This document shows positions 9,156 to 15,924 of a stretch of DNA of 24,570 nt, one piece after another. Position numbers and translations under genes: made by a program. The notes under the pieces are model-generated. The model worked only from the letters and a program-made list of their open reading frames with translations. It had not been told where the DNA came from and did no database searches. Origin of the DNA: CAYRFQ01 sp964423615 (lineage in GTDB: Bacteria; Planctomycetota; Planctomycetia; Gemmatales; Gemmataceae); assembly GCA_964423615.1 (NCBI GenBank), contig CAYRFQ010000109.1, forward strand, positions 1 to 24,570, written 5' to 3'. Numbering within the stretch: the stretch's first letter is position 1; each line of letters opens with the position of its first letter.

Positions 9156-12100
9156 ATGACGGAGCAAAACCTCCCAATTCCTCCAGCGTCCGACCCGATC
9201 ATTTGTTCGTCCTACGATGAACCGAACAAACATTGGGTCTACGATTCCGCAACTGGTGAACCCTCATTTGCCGACTCTCGCCGACCTGCTGGCTACTGGT
9301 ACAAAACGGAACGCAGCGGTCTCGCCCAAATGGAGCTGTTCCCGGAGGAAGAACGCGACGATCTCCCGATTGTCAATCTGCTCCGTCAGGAAGTGAAACG
9401 TTGGAGAGAGGTGGAATATCGGGGAGCCACGAAGGTCACCCAAGATTTGCTCCGACACTGGCTCAACCCAAACCGACTCCGAAGACTCTTCTTTTGCCAA
9501 AGGGAAGCAGTCGAAACCATCATCTACCTGGCCGAGATCCGGATACCCGGCAGATCCTCGGTGACACGATTCCAAAAGTTCGCCCTGACTGAAGAAAACC
9601 TCGGCTTGCTCCTTGAGGGAGAAGCCCCAAAACTTCATCTCGCCAAACCAGAGTTGCATCCGACGTTGGTCGATAAACCTTTCAATCCTGATTTTCGCGC
9701 TCTCCGTCGGCTCGGTTGTAAGATGGCCACCGGGTCAGGCAAAACGGTTGTGATGTCAATGCTCATCGCTTGGGCATTCTGCAACCGCGGAACCACTCCC
9801 GCAAGCCGAGGTTTTCCGAATGCGGTCTTGATTTGTGCTCCAAACCTCACAGTGAAAGAACGGTTGCAAGTCCTTCGGCCCGACCGACCAGACAATTATT
9901 ACACGGAGTTCGACATCGTCCCGAGGAAATACCGGCACTTTCTCCAGCAAGGAAAGGTGTTGGTCGAAAACTGGCACCAGTTCTTGCACGAGTCCGAACA
10001 CAAGGAAGGCGACAAGAGCTATGCCGTTGTCGATAAGGGACCGGAGACACCTGAGACCTTGGCCCGTCGGGTCCTCGGGGATTTGTTCGAACGAATGCCG
10101 ATAATGGTGCTGAATGACGAAGGGCATCATTGTTGGAGGCCGGCTCCGGGAGTCGATCCCGACGAAATCCTTGGGAAATACAAGACTTCTGGGCGGAAGG
10201 CTGAAGTCACGAACGACGAGAAAGAAGACCTCAAAGAGCTTGCACAAGAGGCCCGCGTTTGGTTGCGAGGGCTCGACTTCATCAACAACGCTCTCGGGAA
10301 AGAGAAACCGGGCATCGCTTTGTGTGTCGACCTATCGGCCACACCGTTCTACATCCGAGGCAGTGGATACCCGGAAGGACTTCCGTTCCCGTGGCTAGTC
10401 AGTGATTTCGGGCTTGTCGATGCGATCGAAAGCGGCATCGTCAAAGTGCCTCGTCTGCCCGTGAAAGATACCTCCGAGAAGAAAGACGAAGCAGGCCGGC
10501 CCGACCCGAAATACTTCCGGTTGTGGCATAACATCGTTGGTTCACTCAAAGCCAGCGAAAAACTCAACTCTGGGAAACCGAAAGCGGAGGTAGCATATCG
10601 CGAGGCGGAAGGAGCACTGAAACAGATAGCCGGCCAATGGGTGGAGCGGTTCAAATACTTCGAAGAAGCCAACGAGAAACAAGATCAGGCCCTGACGCCT
10701 CCTGTCCTTATCGTGGTCTGCGACAACATCGACATCGCTGACGAGTTCTACCGCAAACTCAGTGGGGAAACCGAAGTCGATGAGGTAACCCCAGAAGACG
10801 TTGAGGACGTCGAAGCCGAGAAGAGCGGGAAGAAGAAAAAGAAGAAGTCCAAGTCAAAGACGAAAAAGATCACCGCTTACGGACCGGGAACGATTTTTCC
10901 CGAATACTTCTCAAATACAAAAGAGCGGCAGTTCACCATTCGGATCGACAGCCACAAGGTTGAAGAAGACCCGAATATCCGTGAGATCGTCTCGACGGTC
11001 GGCAGAAAAGGCAAACCTGGAGAACACATTCGTTGCGTGGTTTCTGTGTCGATGCTCACCGAAGGATGGGACGCTAACAATGTCACCCACATTCTCGGCA
11101 TTCGGGCGTTCGGGAGCCAGCTCCTTTGTGAACAAGTTGTCGGTCGGGGACTGCGTCGGATGAGTTACGAACCCGACCCCGAAACCGGCTTCTTCCCACC
11201 TGAGTATGTGGACGTCTACGGAATTCCATTCTCGGTGATTCCCTTCAAGGGACGTGCCGTCAATCAGAAGGCACCCGAAGACAAACCACAACACCGAGTT
11301 TGGTCTGTTCCCGACCGTGAAGAATTCGAACTCCGTTTTCCCGTCGTCGAAGGGTATGTCTACGACTTCAAGAAGAACATCATCAAGTGCAACCTCAACG
11401 ATCTCGAACCAATCACGATCGACTCGAAACTTGAGCCAGTGACCTCCTGGCTACGCCCCGCTGCCGGCTATGTTGATATTCATTCCACGCCCGAGCATCC
11501 TTTCGAATTCGTCCAACATGACCGCGAAACCTACTATGGCGAGACGCACTCTCAGACCATCTTGTTTCAAATCACGCAACGGATCATCGACGAGTTGTTG
11601 TCGCCGTTGTCCAGCTCCGACGACAAGAAAACCCGCGTGTTAAAGTTACAGTCCCGCCACCACCTCTTTCCGCAGGTCTTCGCAGTCGTCCAAGCATTCG
11701 TGAACGCGAAAGTCGATTTCAACGGTGTCGATCACAGAGAGCTTGGACTCGAAAAATACACCAGGCTTGTTGTCGAACGCATCCGCGATGGAATCACCCC
11801 CGACGACTCCGCAGGCGAACCACCATTGCTGCCTATTCTCAATCGCTATCGTCCGTGGAATAGCACCGATGGTGTCGATTTCCCGACCAAACGGCCCGTG
11901 ACGAAAACAAAGAGAAGCCACATCAACCTTGTGGTGCAACATTCCGATTGGGAGGGCGAAGCGGCCAAAATCCTCGACAAGAGCAAAGTTGTCAAAGCCT
12001 ACGCTCGAAACGACCACCTTGGACTCACGGTTCCGTACGAATACCTCGGAGCCGAACGCGACTACGAACCGGATTTCTTGGTCCAATTGGTAAATGACTT

Positions 12101-12287
12101 GATGGTTTTGTTGGAAATCAAAGGATACGAAATTCACGGCAAAGAACAGATCAACGCGAAACATACCGCCGCGAGGAAATGGGCGACAGCCGTGAACAAC
12201 CTGGGAGAATTCGGAGAGTGGGAATTTGTGGTCTGCCGGGAGTTGGCGAAGTTAGAGGAAAGTCTCACAGAGTTGTTCAAGAAGTGA
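9156..12287 (+). CDS. Type III-like restriction subunit (Res), SF2 helicase-nuclease
   Basis: 1043 residues; start ATG 9156 with GAGGAAA upstream, 11 bases after mod. SF2 motifs appear in order: Walker A ATGSGKT (191-197), motif II DEGHH (321-325), motif III SATPF (394-398), a late SMLTEGWDANNV segment, and motif VI QVVGRGLRR (660-668). The C-terminus has a PD-(D/E)XK nuclease core: D973 in YEPDF, then E987 and K989 in LLEIKG. Res uses ATP to translocate or signal along DNA after the partner Mod finds an unmethylated site, and then cuts. It resembles the BPTD_3080 family of restriction endonucleases more than EcoP15I. An acidic then lysine-rich low-complexity linker (about 547-575, SGKKKKKKSKSKTKK) interrupts the helicase core and may be a flexible or DNA-contacting insert. 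All catalytic residues are present, so the system looks active. Confidence 0.93.
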   Translation: MTEQNLPIPPASDPIICSSYDEPNKHWVYDSATGEPSFADSRRPAGYWYKTERSGLAQMELFPEEERDDLPIVNLLRQEVKRWREVEYRGATKVTQDLLRHWLNPNRLRRLFFCQREAVETIIYLAEIRIPGRSSVTRFQKFALTEENLGLLLEGEAPKLHLAKPELHPTLVDKPFNPDFRALRRLGCKMATGSGKTVVMSMLIAWAFCNRGTTPASRGFPNAVLICAPNLTVKERLQVLRPDRPDNYYTEFDIVPRKYRHFLQQGKVLVENWHQFLHESEHKEGDKSYAVVDKGPETPETLARRVLGDLFERMPIMVLNDEGHHCWRPAPGVDPDEILGKYKTSGRKAEVTNDEKEDLKELAQEARVWLRGLDFINNALGKEKPGIALCVDLSATPFYIRGSGYPEGLPFPWLVSDFGLVDAIESGIVKVPRLPVKDTSEKKDEAGRPDPKYFRLWHNIVGSLKASEKLNSGKPKAEVAYREAEGALKQIAGQWVERFKYFEEANEKQDQALTPPVLIVVCDNIDIADEFYRKLSGETEVDEVTPEDVEDVEAEKSGKKKKKKSKSKTKKITAYGPGTIFPEYFSNTKERQFTIRIDSHKVEEDPNIREIVSTVGRKGKPGEHIRCVVSVSMLTEGWDANNVTHILGIRAFGSQLLCEQVVGRGLRRMSYEPDPETGFFPPEYVDVYGIPFSVIPFKGRAVNQKAPEDKPQHRVWSVPDREEFELRFPVVEGYVYDFKKNIIKCNLNDLEPITIDSKLEPVTSWLRPAAGYVDIHSTPEHPFEFVQHDRETYYGETHSQTILFQITQRIIDELLSPLSSSDDKKTRVLKLQSRHHLFPQVFAVVQAFVNAKVDFNGVDHRELGLEKYTRLVVERIRDGITPDDSAGEPPLLPILNRYRPWNSTDGVDFPTKRPVTKTKRSHINLVVQHSDWEGEAAKILDKSKVVKAYARNDHLGLTVPYEYLGAERDYEPDFLVQLVNDLMVLLEIKGYEIHGKEQINAKHTAARKWATAVNNLGEFGEWEFVVCRELAKLEESLTELFKK

Positions 12288-12420
12288 GTTATTGTGGTTA
12301 ATGACCCGCCTGTGGACAAGGTTAAACAATCATACCTGGGTGGCCTGGTTTCTTACATCAATAATCTTCGGAGCCAAACCGCAGCTTTGCTTGTTGAGTG
12401 AAGTACGCTGTGAATCACCT

Positions 12421-12467
12421 CTTCCGAATTCCTTCCGAATAACCCGTATGTTACTCGGAAATTCCGA
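12421..12467. repeat. Four TTCCGA/TCGGAA repeats
   Basis: CTTCCGAAT occurs twice in tandem (12421-12429 and 12432-12440). A compact dyad CTCGGAA-A-TTCCGAG follows at 12454-12468, giving two more half-sites. They lie just upstream of the promoter at 12484 and about 120 bp from the tRNA-Asn fragment. They could be operator half-sites for that promoter or integrase/excisionase arm sites of the attachment region. Confidence 0.45.
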
Positions 12468-12474
12468 GGTTTTT
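12454..12474 (+). terminator. Weak terminator-like hairpin after res
   Basis: CTCGG and CCGAG pair around AAATT, followed by G and five T residues. The stem is short, so this may only partly stop transcription from the mod/res operon. The same bases form part of the TTCCGA repeat cluster, which is an equally good explanation. Confidence 0.3.
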
Positions 12475-12483
12475 CGCACGTTA

Positions 12484-12512
12484 TTGACACTTTTTGCAAG
12501 AGGTTGTATGAT
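12484..12512 (+). promoter_or_regulatory. Near-consensus sigma-70 promoter
   Basis: TTGACA at 12484-12489, a 17-base spacer and TATGAT at 12507-12512 give eleven of twelve consensus positions at ideal spacing. The expected start is near 12519. The transcript would run through the tRNA-Asn fragment to the terminator at 12668, about 180 nt, with no good coding frame. The promoter may be an outward-facing promoter of the island or drive a small RNA. Confidence 0.6.
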
Positions 12513-12580
12513 TGGATATGTGACGTAAATAATTGAATTGCTTGGGTTTGTGGCGACGCGATTGGGTTCTTGAGTAACGC

Positions 12581-12623
12581 CTGTTAATCGGCAGGTTGCT
12601 GGTTCGAGTCCAGCTCGGGGAGC
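12581..12623 (+). other. 3' fragment of tRNA-Asn(GUU), putative attachment site
   Basis: The sequence begins in the anticodon loop (CTGTTAAT, anticodon GTT), continues through the 3' anticodon stem and variable loop, and has a perfect T-arm (GCTGG, TTCGAGT, CCAGC at 12598-12614) and the acceptor 3' strand TCGGGGA plus discriminator G. No CCA is encoded. The matching 5' acceptor strand TCCCCGA and a D-arm are absent upstream, and the bases 5' of the anticodon loop do not pair with TCGGC. It is therefore a truncated copy, as left by integration into the anticodon loop of a tRNA gene. The intact copy should lie at the other end of the island. Confidence 0.8.
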
Positions 12624-12667
12624 TGCTGTAAATGTCACCGAATTTTACAACCGAACAGTTAACAACA

Positions 12668-12699
12668 AACGCCGAGAGACAGCACTCTCGGCGTTTTTT
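12668..12699 (+). terminator. Intrinsic terminator after the tRNA-Asn fragment
   Basis: AACGCCGAGAG (12668-12678) pairs over eleven positions with CTCTCGGCGTT (12685-12695) around a six-base loop and is followed by a six-T run. It is placed as the natural terminator of the original tRNA-Asn gene. It would also end a transcript from the promoter at 12484. Confidence 0.85.
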
Positions 12700-13017
12700 C
12701 TATATCTCTACTCCACAACAGGTTTTGGGGCGACATCACCCCTTCATCAAATCTCTCCATTTCGAGACAGAGATTTCGGGGCTCGAAAGGAACCTTGAAG
12801 GTATCTCTCGCACCCCGGAAAATCTCGCCAAAACTCTCTGAGTCTCTGATTAACACACCCCCAAAAGTTAACAGCCCGATCTCTTTCGGACCCTGTTTTC
12901 GTCACTTCGAACTCGTTTGGGGTAGCTCAATAGGGGAGCCAAAAACGATTCCCGCCAGACAGCGTTCCGGTCGCCAAGCGTAGGGCGTTGTGGGCTTTCC
13001 TTTGTTGGAGATGTCCC
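12700..13017. other. Non-coding stretch ahead of the recombinase operon, with a tRNA-like leader segment
   Basis: No convincing gene. Frames through it either cross the terminator or lack start signals. At 12914-12980 the DNA looks partly tRNA-like: CGTTTGG and CCAAGCG could form a seven-pair acceptor stem (one G-U), and GCTC/GAGC (12925-12939) a D-stem. No anticodon stem and no standard T-arm can be formed, so it is not a tRNA gene. The promoter of the recombinase operon should lie here, but no clear -35/-10 pair was found. The left end of the second element is expected in this interval. Confidence 0.4.
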
Positions 13018-13263
13018 ATGCACGCCGACGAAACCCATCCGCTTTCATCCGAAGAACAACTGACGGAGATCGCCAAGATTCTCGCCCACGGCATCTTGCG
13101 ATTGCGATCTCGAGCTGCAGTTCCGACCAAACCAGACGATCCACACGCTCAAGAAAATCTCTCGAAATCTTCTGATTCTGAGGTTGATGTGAGGGCGAAT
13201 TCAGGGATCACTGTCACACAGGTTAACGATTCCCGAGATTCAAAAACGGAGGAACACCTGTGA
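13018..13263 (+). CDS. 81-aa protein at the head of the recombinase operon
   Basis: Starts at ATG 13018, seven bases after GGAG; an ATG at 13011 is out of frame. The N-terminal half is a probable helix pair (LSSEEQLTEIAKILAHGIL, then RLRSRAA), and the C-terminal half is polar and low-complexity. No known domain is recognised. Short proteins of this type, with a segment like ILAHGILRLR, are ones I recall directly upstream of DUF2924 and serine recombinase genes in planctomycetes, so a role linked to recombinase control is plausible but unproven. Its stop overlaps the GTG start of the next gene, implying coupled translation. Confidence 0.75.
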   Translation: MHADETHPLSSEEQLTEIAKILAHGILRLRSRAAVPTKPDDPHAQENLSKSSDSEVDVRANSGITVTQVNDSRDSKTEEHL

Positions 13264-13757
13264 GTCTCAACATCACCCGAGAGGTCACCCGTCTCCAGCG
13301 CATGACCGTCAAAGAACTCAAACGCAAGTATGCCGAGGTCTTCGGTGACCATACCAACACGGGCAACAAGGCCTGGCTCGTCAAACGAATTGCCTGGCGT
13401 CTGCAGGCCCTCGAGGAGGGCGACTTGTCCGAACGGGCACGCCAGCGAGCTGCCGAACTCGCCAACGACGCCGATCTGCGGTTAACACCTCCCAACACCC
13501 AAACCCACGAGGAGCCTTCGCAAGCAACCAAGACGGGGACACTTTTGGTCTCCAACGACGATCGATTACCACCGCCTGGGACGATCCTCACCCGTGAATA
13601 CAAGGGCGAGGTCCTTCAGGTCCAGGTTCTGCCAGAAGGCTTCGAGCACGACGGCGAAGTCTTCAAATCCCTCAGCGCGGTGGCCAAGAGGATCACCGGA
13701 TCACATTGCAATGGATACCACTTCTTTCGTCTCGGCAAAAAGAAAGGGGATAAGTAA
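13260..13757 (+). CDS. DUF2924 domain protein
   Basis: 165 residues from the GTG at 13260, which overlaps the preceding TGA and has GGAGG about seven bases upstream. The N-terminal third (MTVKELKRKYAEVFG, then NKAWLVKRIAWRLQ) resembles a SAP-like or DNA-binding helical segment. The C-terminal third has the DUF2924 signature: PPGTILTREYKGE, VQVLPEGFEHDGE, FKSLSAVAKRITGSHCNGY. DUF2924 proteins are regularly encoded next to large serine recombinases in phages and integrative elements; their biochemical role is not known to me, although an accessory function in recombination is often suspected. The stop TAA overlaps the recombinase ATG. Confidence 0.9.
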   Translation: MSLNITREVTRLQRMTVKELKRKYAEVFGDHTNTGNKAWLVKRIAWRLQALEEGDLSERARQRAAELANDADLRLTPPNTQTHEEPSQATKTGTLLVSNDDRLPPPGTILTREYKGEVLQVQVLPEGFEHDGEVFKSLSAVAKRITGSHCNGYHFFRLGKKKGDK

Positions 13758-15325
13758 TGGGCAAAACTCAGAAACGCAAGCAGCCCGCGACCGCGGTCGT
13801 GCGGTGCGCTATCTACACCCGGAAGTCGACCGACGAAGGGCTCAACCAAGAATTCAACTCCCTCGATGCCCAGCGAGAATCCGCCGAGGCTTACGTCACA
13901 AGTCAACGACACGAAGGCTGGCAGTGCCTTCCGAACCGGTACGACGATGGCGGCTTCACGGGTGGCAACATGGACCGGCCAGCCCTTGCCAGGCTCTTGC
14001 GGGACATCGAAGAGGGAAAGGTCGATTGCGTTGTTGTTTACAAAGTGGATCGACTCAGTCGCTCGCTGTTGGATTTTGCCAAAATGATGGAGGTGTTCGA
14101 GGCCCACAACGTCTCGTTCGTTTCCGTCACCCAACAATTCAACACGGCGTCATCGATGGGACGCTTGGTTCTGAACGTCCTGCTCTCGTTCGCCCAATTC
14201 GAAAGAGAGATCATTTCCGAACGCACCCGCGACAAGATCGCTGCGGCACGCCGGCGTGGCAAGTGGGCAGGCGGCATGCCCCTGCTTGGCTACGACATCG
14301 ATCGAGAGACCTCGAAGTTGGTCGTCAACGAAGACGAAGCCTTGCGGGTCCGAAGCATGTTTGCGTTGTATTTGGAGCACAAGTCGTTGCTTTCGGTTGT
14401 CAAAGAGCTGGATCGACGTGGTTGGCGCACCAAACTTTGGACGACCAAACAAGGCACTGAACGCGGCGGCAAGGTGTTCACGAAGACGAGTCTCCACAAA
14501 TTGCTCACCAACGTCACGTACCTTGGGAAGGTCAAACACAAGGACGAGGTCTATGAAGGTGAGCACGACGCCATCGTCAATGCGGAGGTTTGGCAAAAGG
14601 TGCAAGCGGTCTTGCAACATAACGGCCGCACGGGAGGGGCGTTGGTTCGTAACCAATTCGGCGCGTTGCTCAAGGGCTTGCTTCGATGTGTTGCCTGTGA
14701 CTCCGCGATGATGCCGACCCATACTACCAAGCCGGAAAAACGATATCGGTACTATGTCTGTTGCCAGGCCCAGAAACGTGGTTGGCACACGTGTCCTTCC
14801 AAGTCCATAGCCGCCGGTCAGATCGAACAATTCGTCGTCGAGCAGATCCGAGGCATTGGCAAAGATCCGAGCCTCGTTCGGGAAACGCTCGCTCAGGCGC
14901 GATCCGTCGCCAACGCCCAACGAAAAGAACTCAAGGCCGAACTCACGAGTCTCGAAAAGGAGATCCGGAAGTGGAATGGCGAAGTCCGCGTCGTCCTCGA
15001 CGATCTCATTCCAGATGCGGATGAGGCTTCCAATCTCGCCAGGCTTGCCGAACTCCAAGAGCGTATTCGGTGTGCCGAAACGCGTGCCGCCGACATTCAA
15101 TTCAAACTCCAAGACCTCGATCGTAGCGACATTGACGAGTCAGAAGTGAAACACGCCCTTGGCCAATTTGACTTGCTTTGGGATTCCCTGGCGTTGCGAG
15201 ACCAGATCCGAATCCTCCGGCTCCTGATCGATCACATCGATTACGACGGCCAGACCAATAAGATCGTGATCACGTTCCATCGGACAGGGATTCGAACTTT
15301 GACCAACGAACTTTGCAACGAATGA
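13757..15325 (+). CDS. Large serine recombinase (integrase/resolvase family)
   Basis: 522 residues. The N-terminal catalytic domain has the nucleophile Ser24 in YTRKSTDEG and the conserved region VDRLSRSLLDF followed by FAQFEREIISERTRDK. The recombinase domain follows (residues about 180-290, with WTTKQG and LLTNVTYLGKVKH). A zinc ribbon comprises C311 and C314 with further cysteines around 334-345 (YYVCCQ, WHTCPS). A coiled-coil segment at about 370-455 fits the subunit-interacting coiled coil of large serine integrases. The enzyme cuts both attachment sites with 2-base staggered breaks and rotates strands to integrate or excise the element. Its start overlaps the DUF2924 stop. Everything needed for activity appears intact. 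It is the best marker that the right half is a separate mobile element. Confidence 0.95.
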   Translation: MGKTQKRKQPATAVVRCAIYTRKSTDEGLNQEFNSLDAQRESAEAYVTSQRHEGWQCLPNRYDDGGFTGGNMDRPALARLLRDIEEGKVDCVVVYKVDRLSRSLLDFAKMMEVFEAHNVSFVSVTQQFNTASSMGRLVLNVLLSFAQFEREIISERTRDKIAAARRRGKWAGGMPLLGYDIDRETSKLVVNEDEALRVRSMFALYLEHKSLLSVVKELDRRGWRTKLWTTKQGTERGGKVFTKTSLHKLLTNVTYLGKVKHKDEVYEGEHDAIVNAEVWQKVQAVLQHNGRTGGALVRNQFGALLKGLLRCVACDSAMMPTHTTKPEKRYRYYVCCQAQKRGWHTCPSKSIAAGQIEQFVVEQIRGIGKDPSLVRETLAQARSVANAQRKELKAELTSLEKEIRKWNGEVRVVLDDLIPDADEASNLARLAELQERIRCAETRAADIQFKLQDLDRSDIDESEVKHALGQFDLLWDSLALRDQIRILRLLIDHIDYDGQTNKIVITFHRTGIRTLTNELCNE

Positions 15326-15338
15326 ACAAGGTGGCATC

Positions 15339-15761
15339 ATGACAGAGTTATTAAGGATTGAACGGGAAGTGGACTTTGGACGGACTGGCCGCAGAGGTCG
15401 CCAGGAACAGTGCGCGCCCGAAGCCGAGGCCGCAAAGCGAATCGAGCCCGGTCGGATCCCTCGAGTCTCCAAGTTGATGGCTCTGGCCATCCGCTTCGAA
15501 GAATTGGTCCGCGACGGGGTAATTACCAATTATGCCGAGCTGGCAAGGCTAGGACAGGTAACACGCGCACGGATCACCCAAATCTTAAACTTGACGCTTC
15601 TTGCCCCAGACGTACAAGAGGCCATCCTTTTCCTGCCGCGCGTCAAGAATGGACGGGATCCCATCCACTTGCGTCAGCTGCAGAACATCGCTCTGGTCTT
15701 CGACTGGTCGAAACAACGAAAATTGTGGAAGGAATTGCAGCACAATCCCTCGGCTTGTTAA
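15339..15761 (+). CDS. Small HTH protein downstream of the recombinase
   Basis: 140 residues from ATG 15339, with AAGGTG upstream and only 13 bases after the recombinase stop. The N-terminal 45 residues are polar and basic. Residues about 45-90 form a helix-turn-helix: VITNYAELARLGQVTRARI is the recognition-type segment, followed by TQILNLTLLAPDVQEAIL, similar to ParB/KorB-like HTH regions. The C-terminal part (IHLRQLQNIALVFDW, KQRKLWKEL) is helical. I recall such short HTH proteins adjacent to serine recombinases in planctomycetes. A regulator of the recombinase operon or a recombination directionality factor are the natural guesses; neither is proven. Confidence 0.85.
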   Translation: MTELLRIEREVDFGRTGRRGRQEQCAPEAEAAKRIEPGRIPRVSKLMALAIRFEELVRDGVITNYAELARLGQVTRARITQILNLTLLAPDVQEAILFLPRVKNGRDPIHLRQLQNIALVFDWSKQRKLWKELQHNPSAC

Positions 15762-15924
15762 GCCTTCTGGTTTGTTCAGGATGCATCGCCATTTCGTATT
15801 TGCGACTTCGAGTTTGCCAGCTGACGACGAATAACTGGGCTACTACACGGTGGATAATTCGGAGAAACTGTGCGGACGACGTCCTTGCGGAGTTTGCCAT
15901 CAACGAGGAAAGGAACGAAGCTCA

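Larger units (their letters stand above)
1..12623. mobile_element. Putative genomic island carrying a restriction/helicase cluster, ending in a tRNA-Asn 3' fragment
   Basis: The right edge is inferred from a 43-bp 3' fragment of a tRNA-Asn gene at 12581-12623 that has no 5' half, followed by what looks like the normal tRNA terminator. This is the pattern left when an integrase recombines at the anticodon loop of a tRNA gene. The left edge is outside the window, so neither the intact tRNA copy nor an integrase for this island is seen. The cargo is a zinc-ribbon protein, a helicase-nuclease, a ParA-like ATPase with a partner protein, and a type III-like Mod/Res pair. Base composition varies along the island: the ParA and partner genes and the middle of mod are visibly richer in A+T than the helicase and res genes. 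The extent is inference. Confidence 0.45.

Noticed and set aside
12581..12623. A complete functional tRNA-Asn gene
   Set aside because: No TCCCCGA acceptor strand or D-arm upstream, and the anticodon stem cannot pair; only the 3' half is present.
12330..12638. A 102-codon - strand frame with a segment like AGLEPATCRLTGVTQ
   Set aside because: It is the antisense of the tRNA-Asn fragment; such frames are well-known false gene calls.
12632..12841. A 69-codon + frame after the tRNA fragment
   Set aside because: It runs straight through the strong terminator stem at 12668-12699 and has no ribosome-binding site.
14150..15112. A 320-codon frame on the - strand
   Set aside because: It is a shadow of the serine recombinase gene, with no recognisable motif and no start signal.
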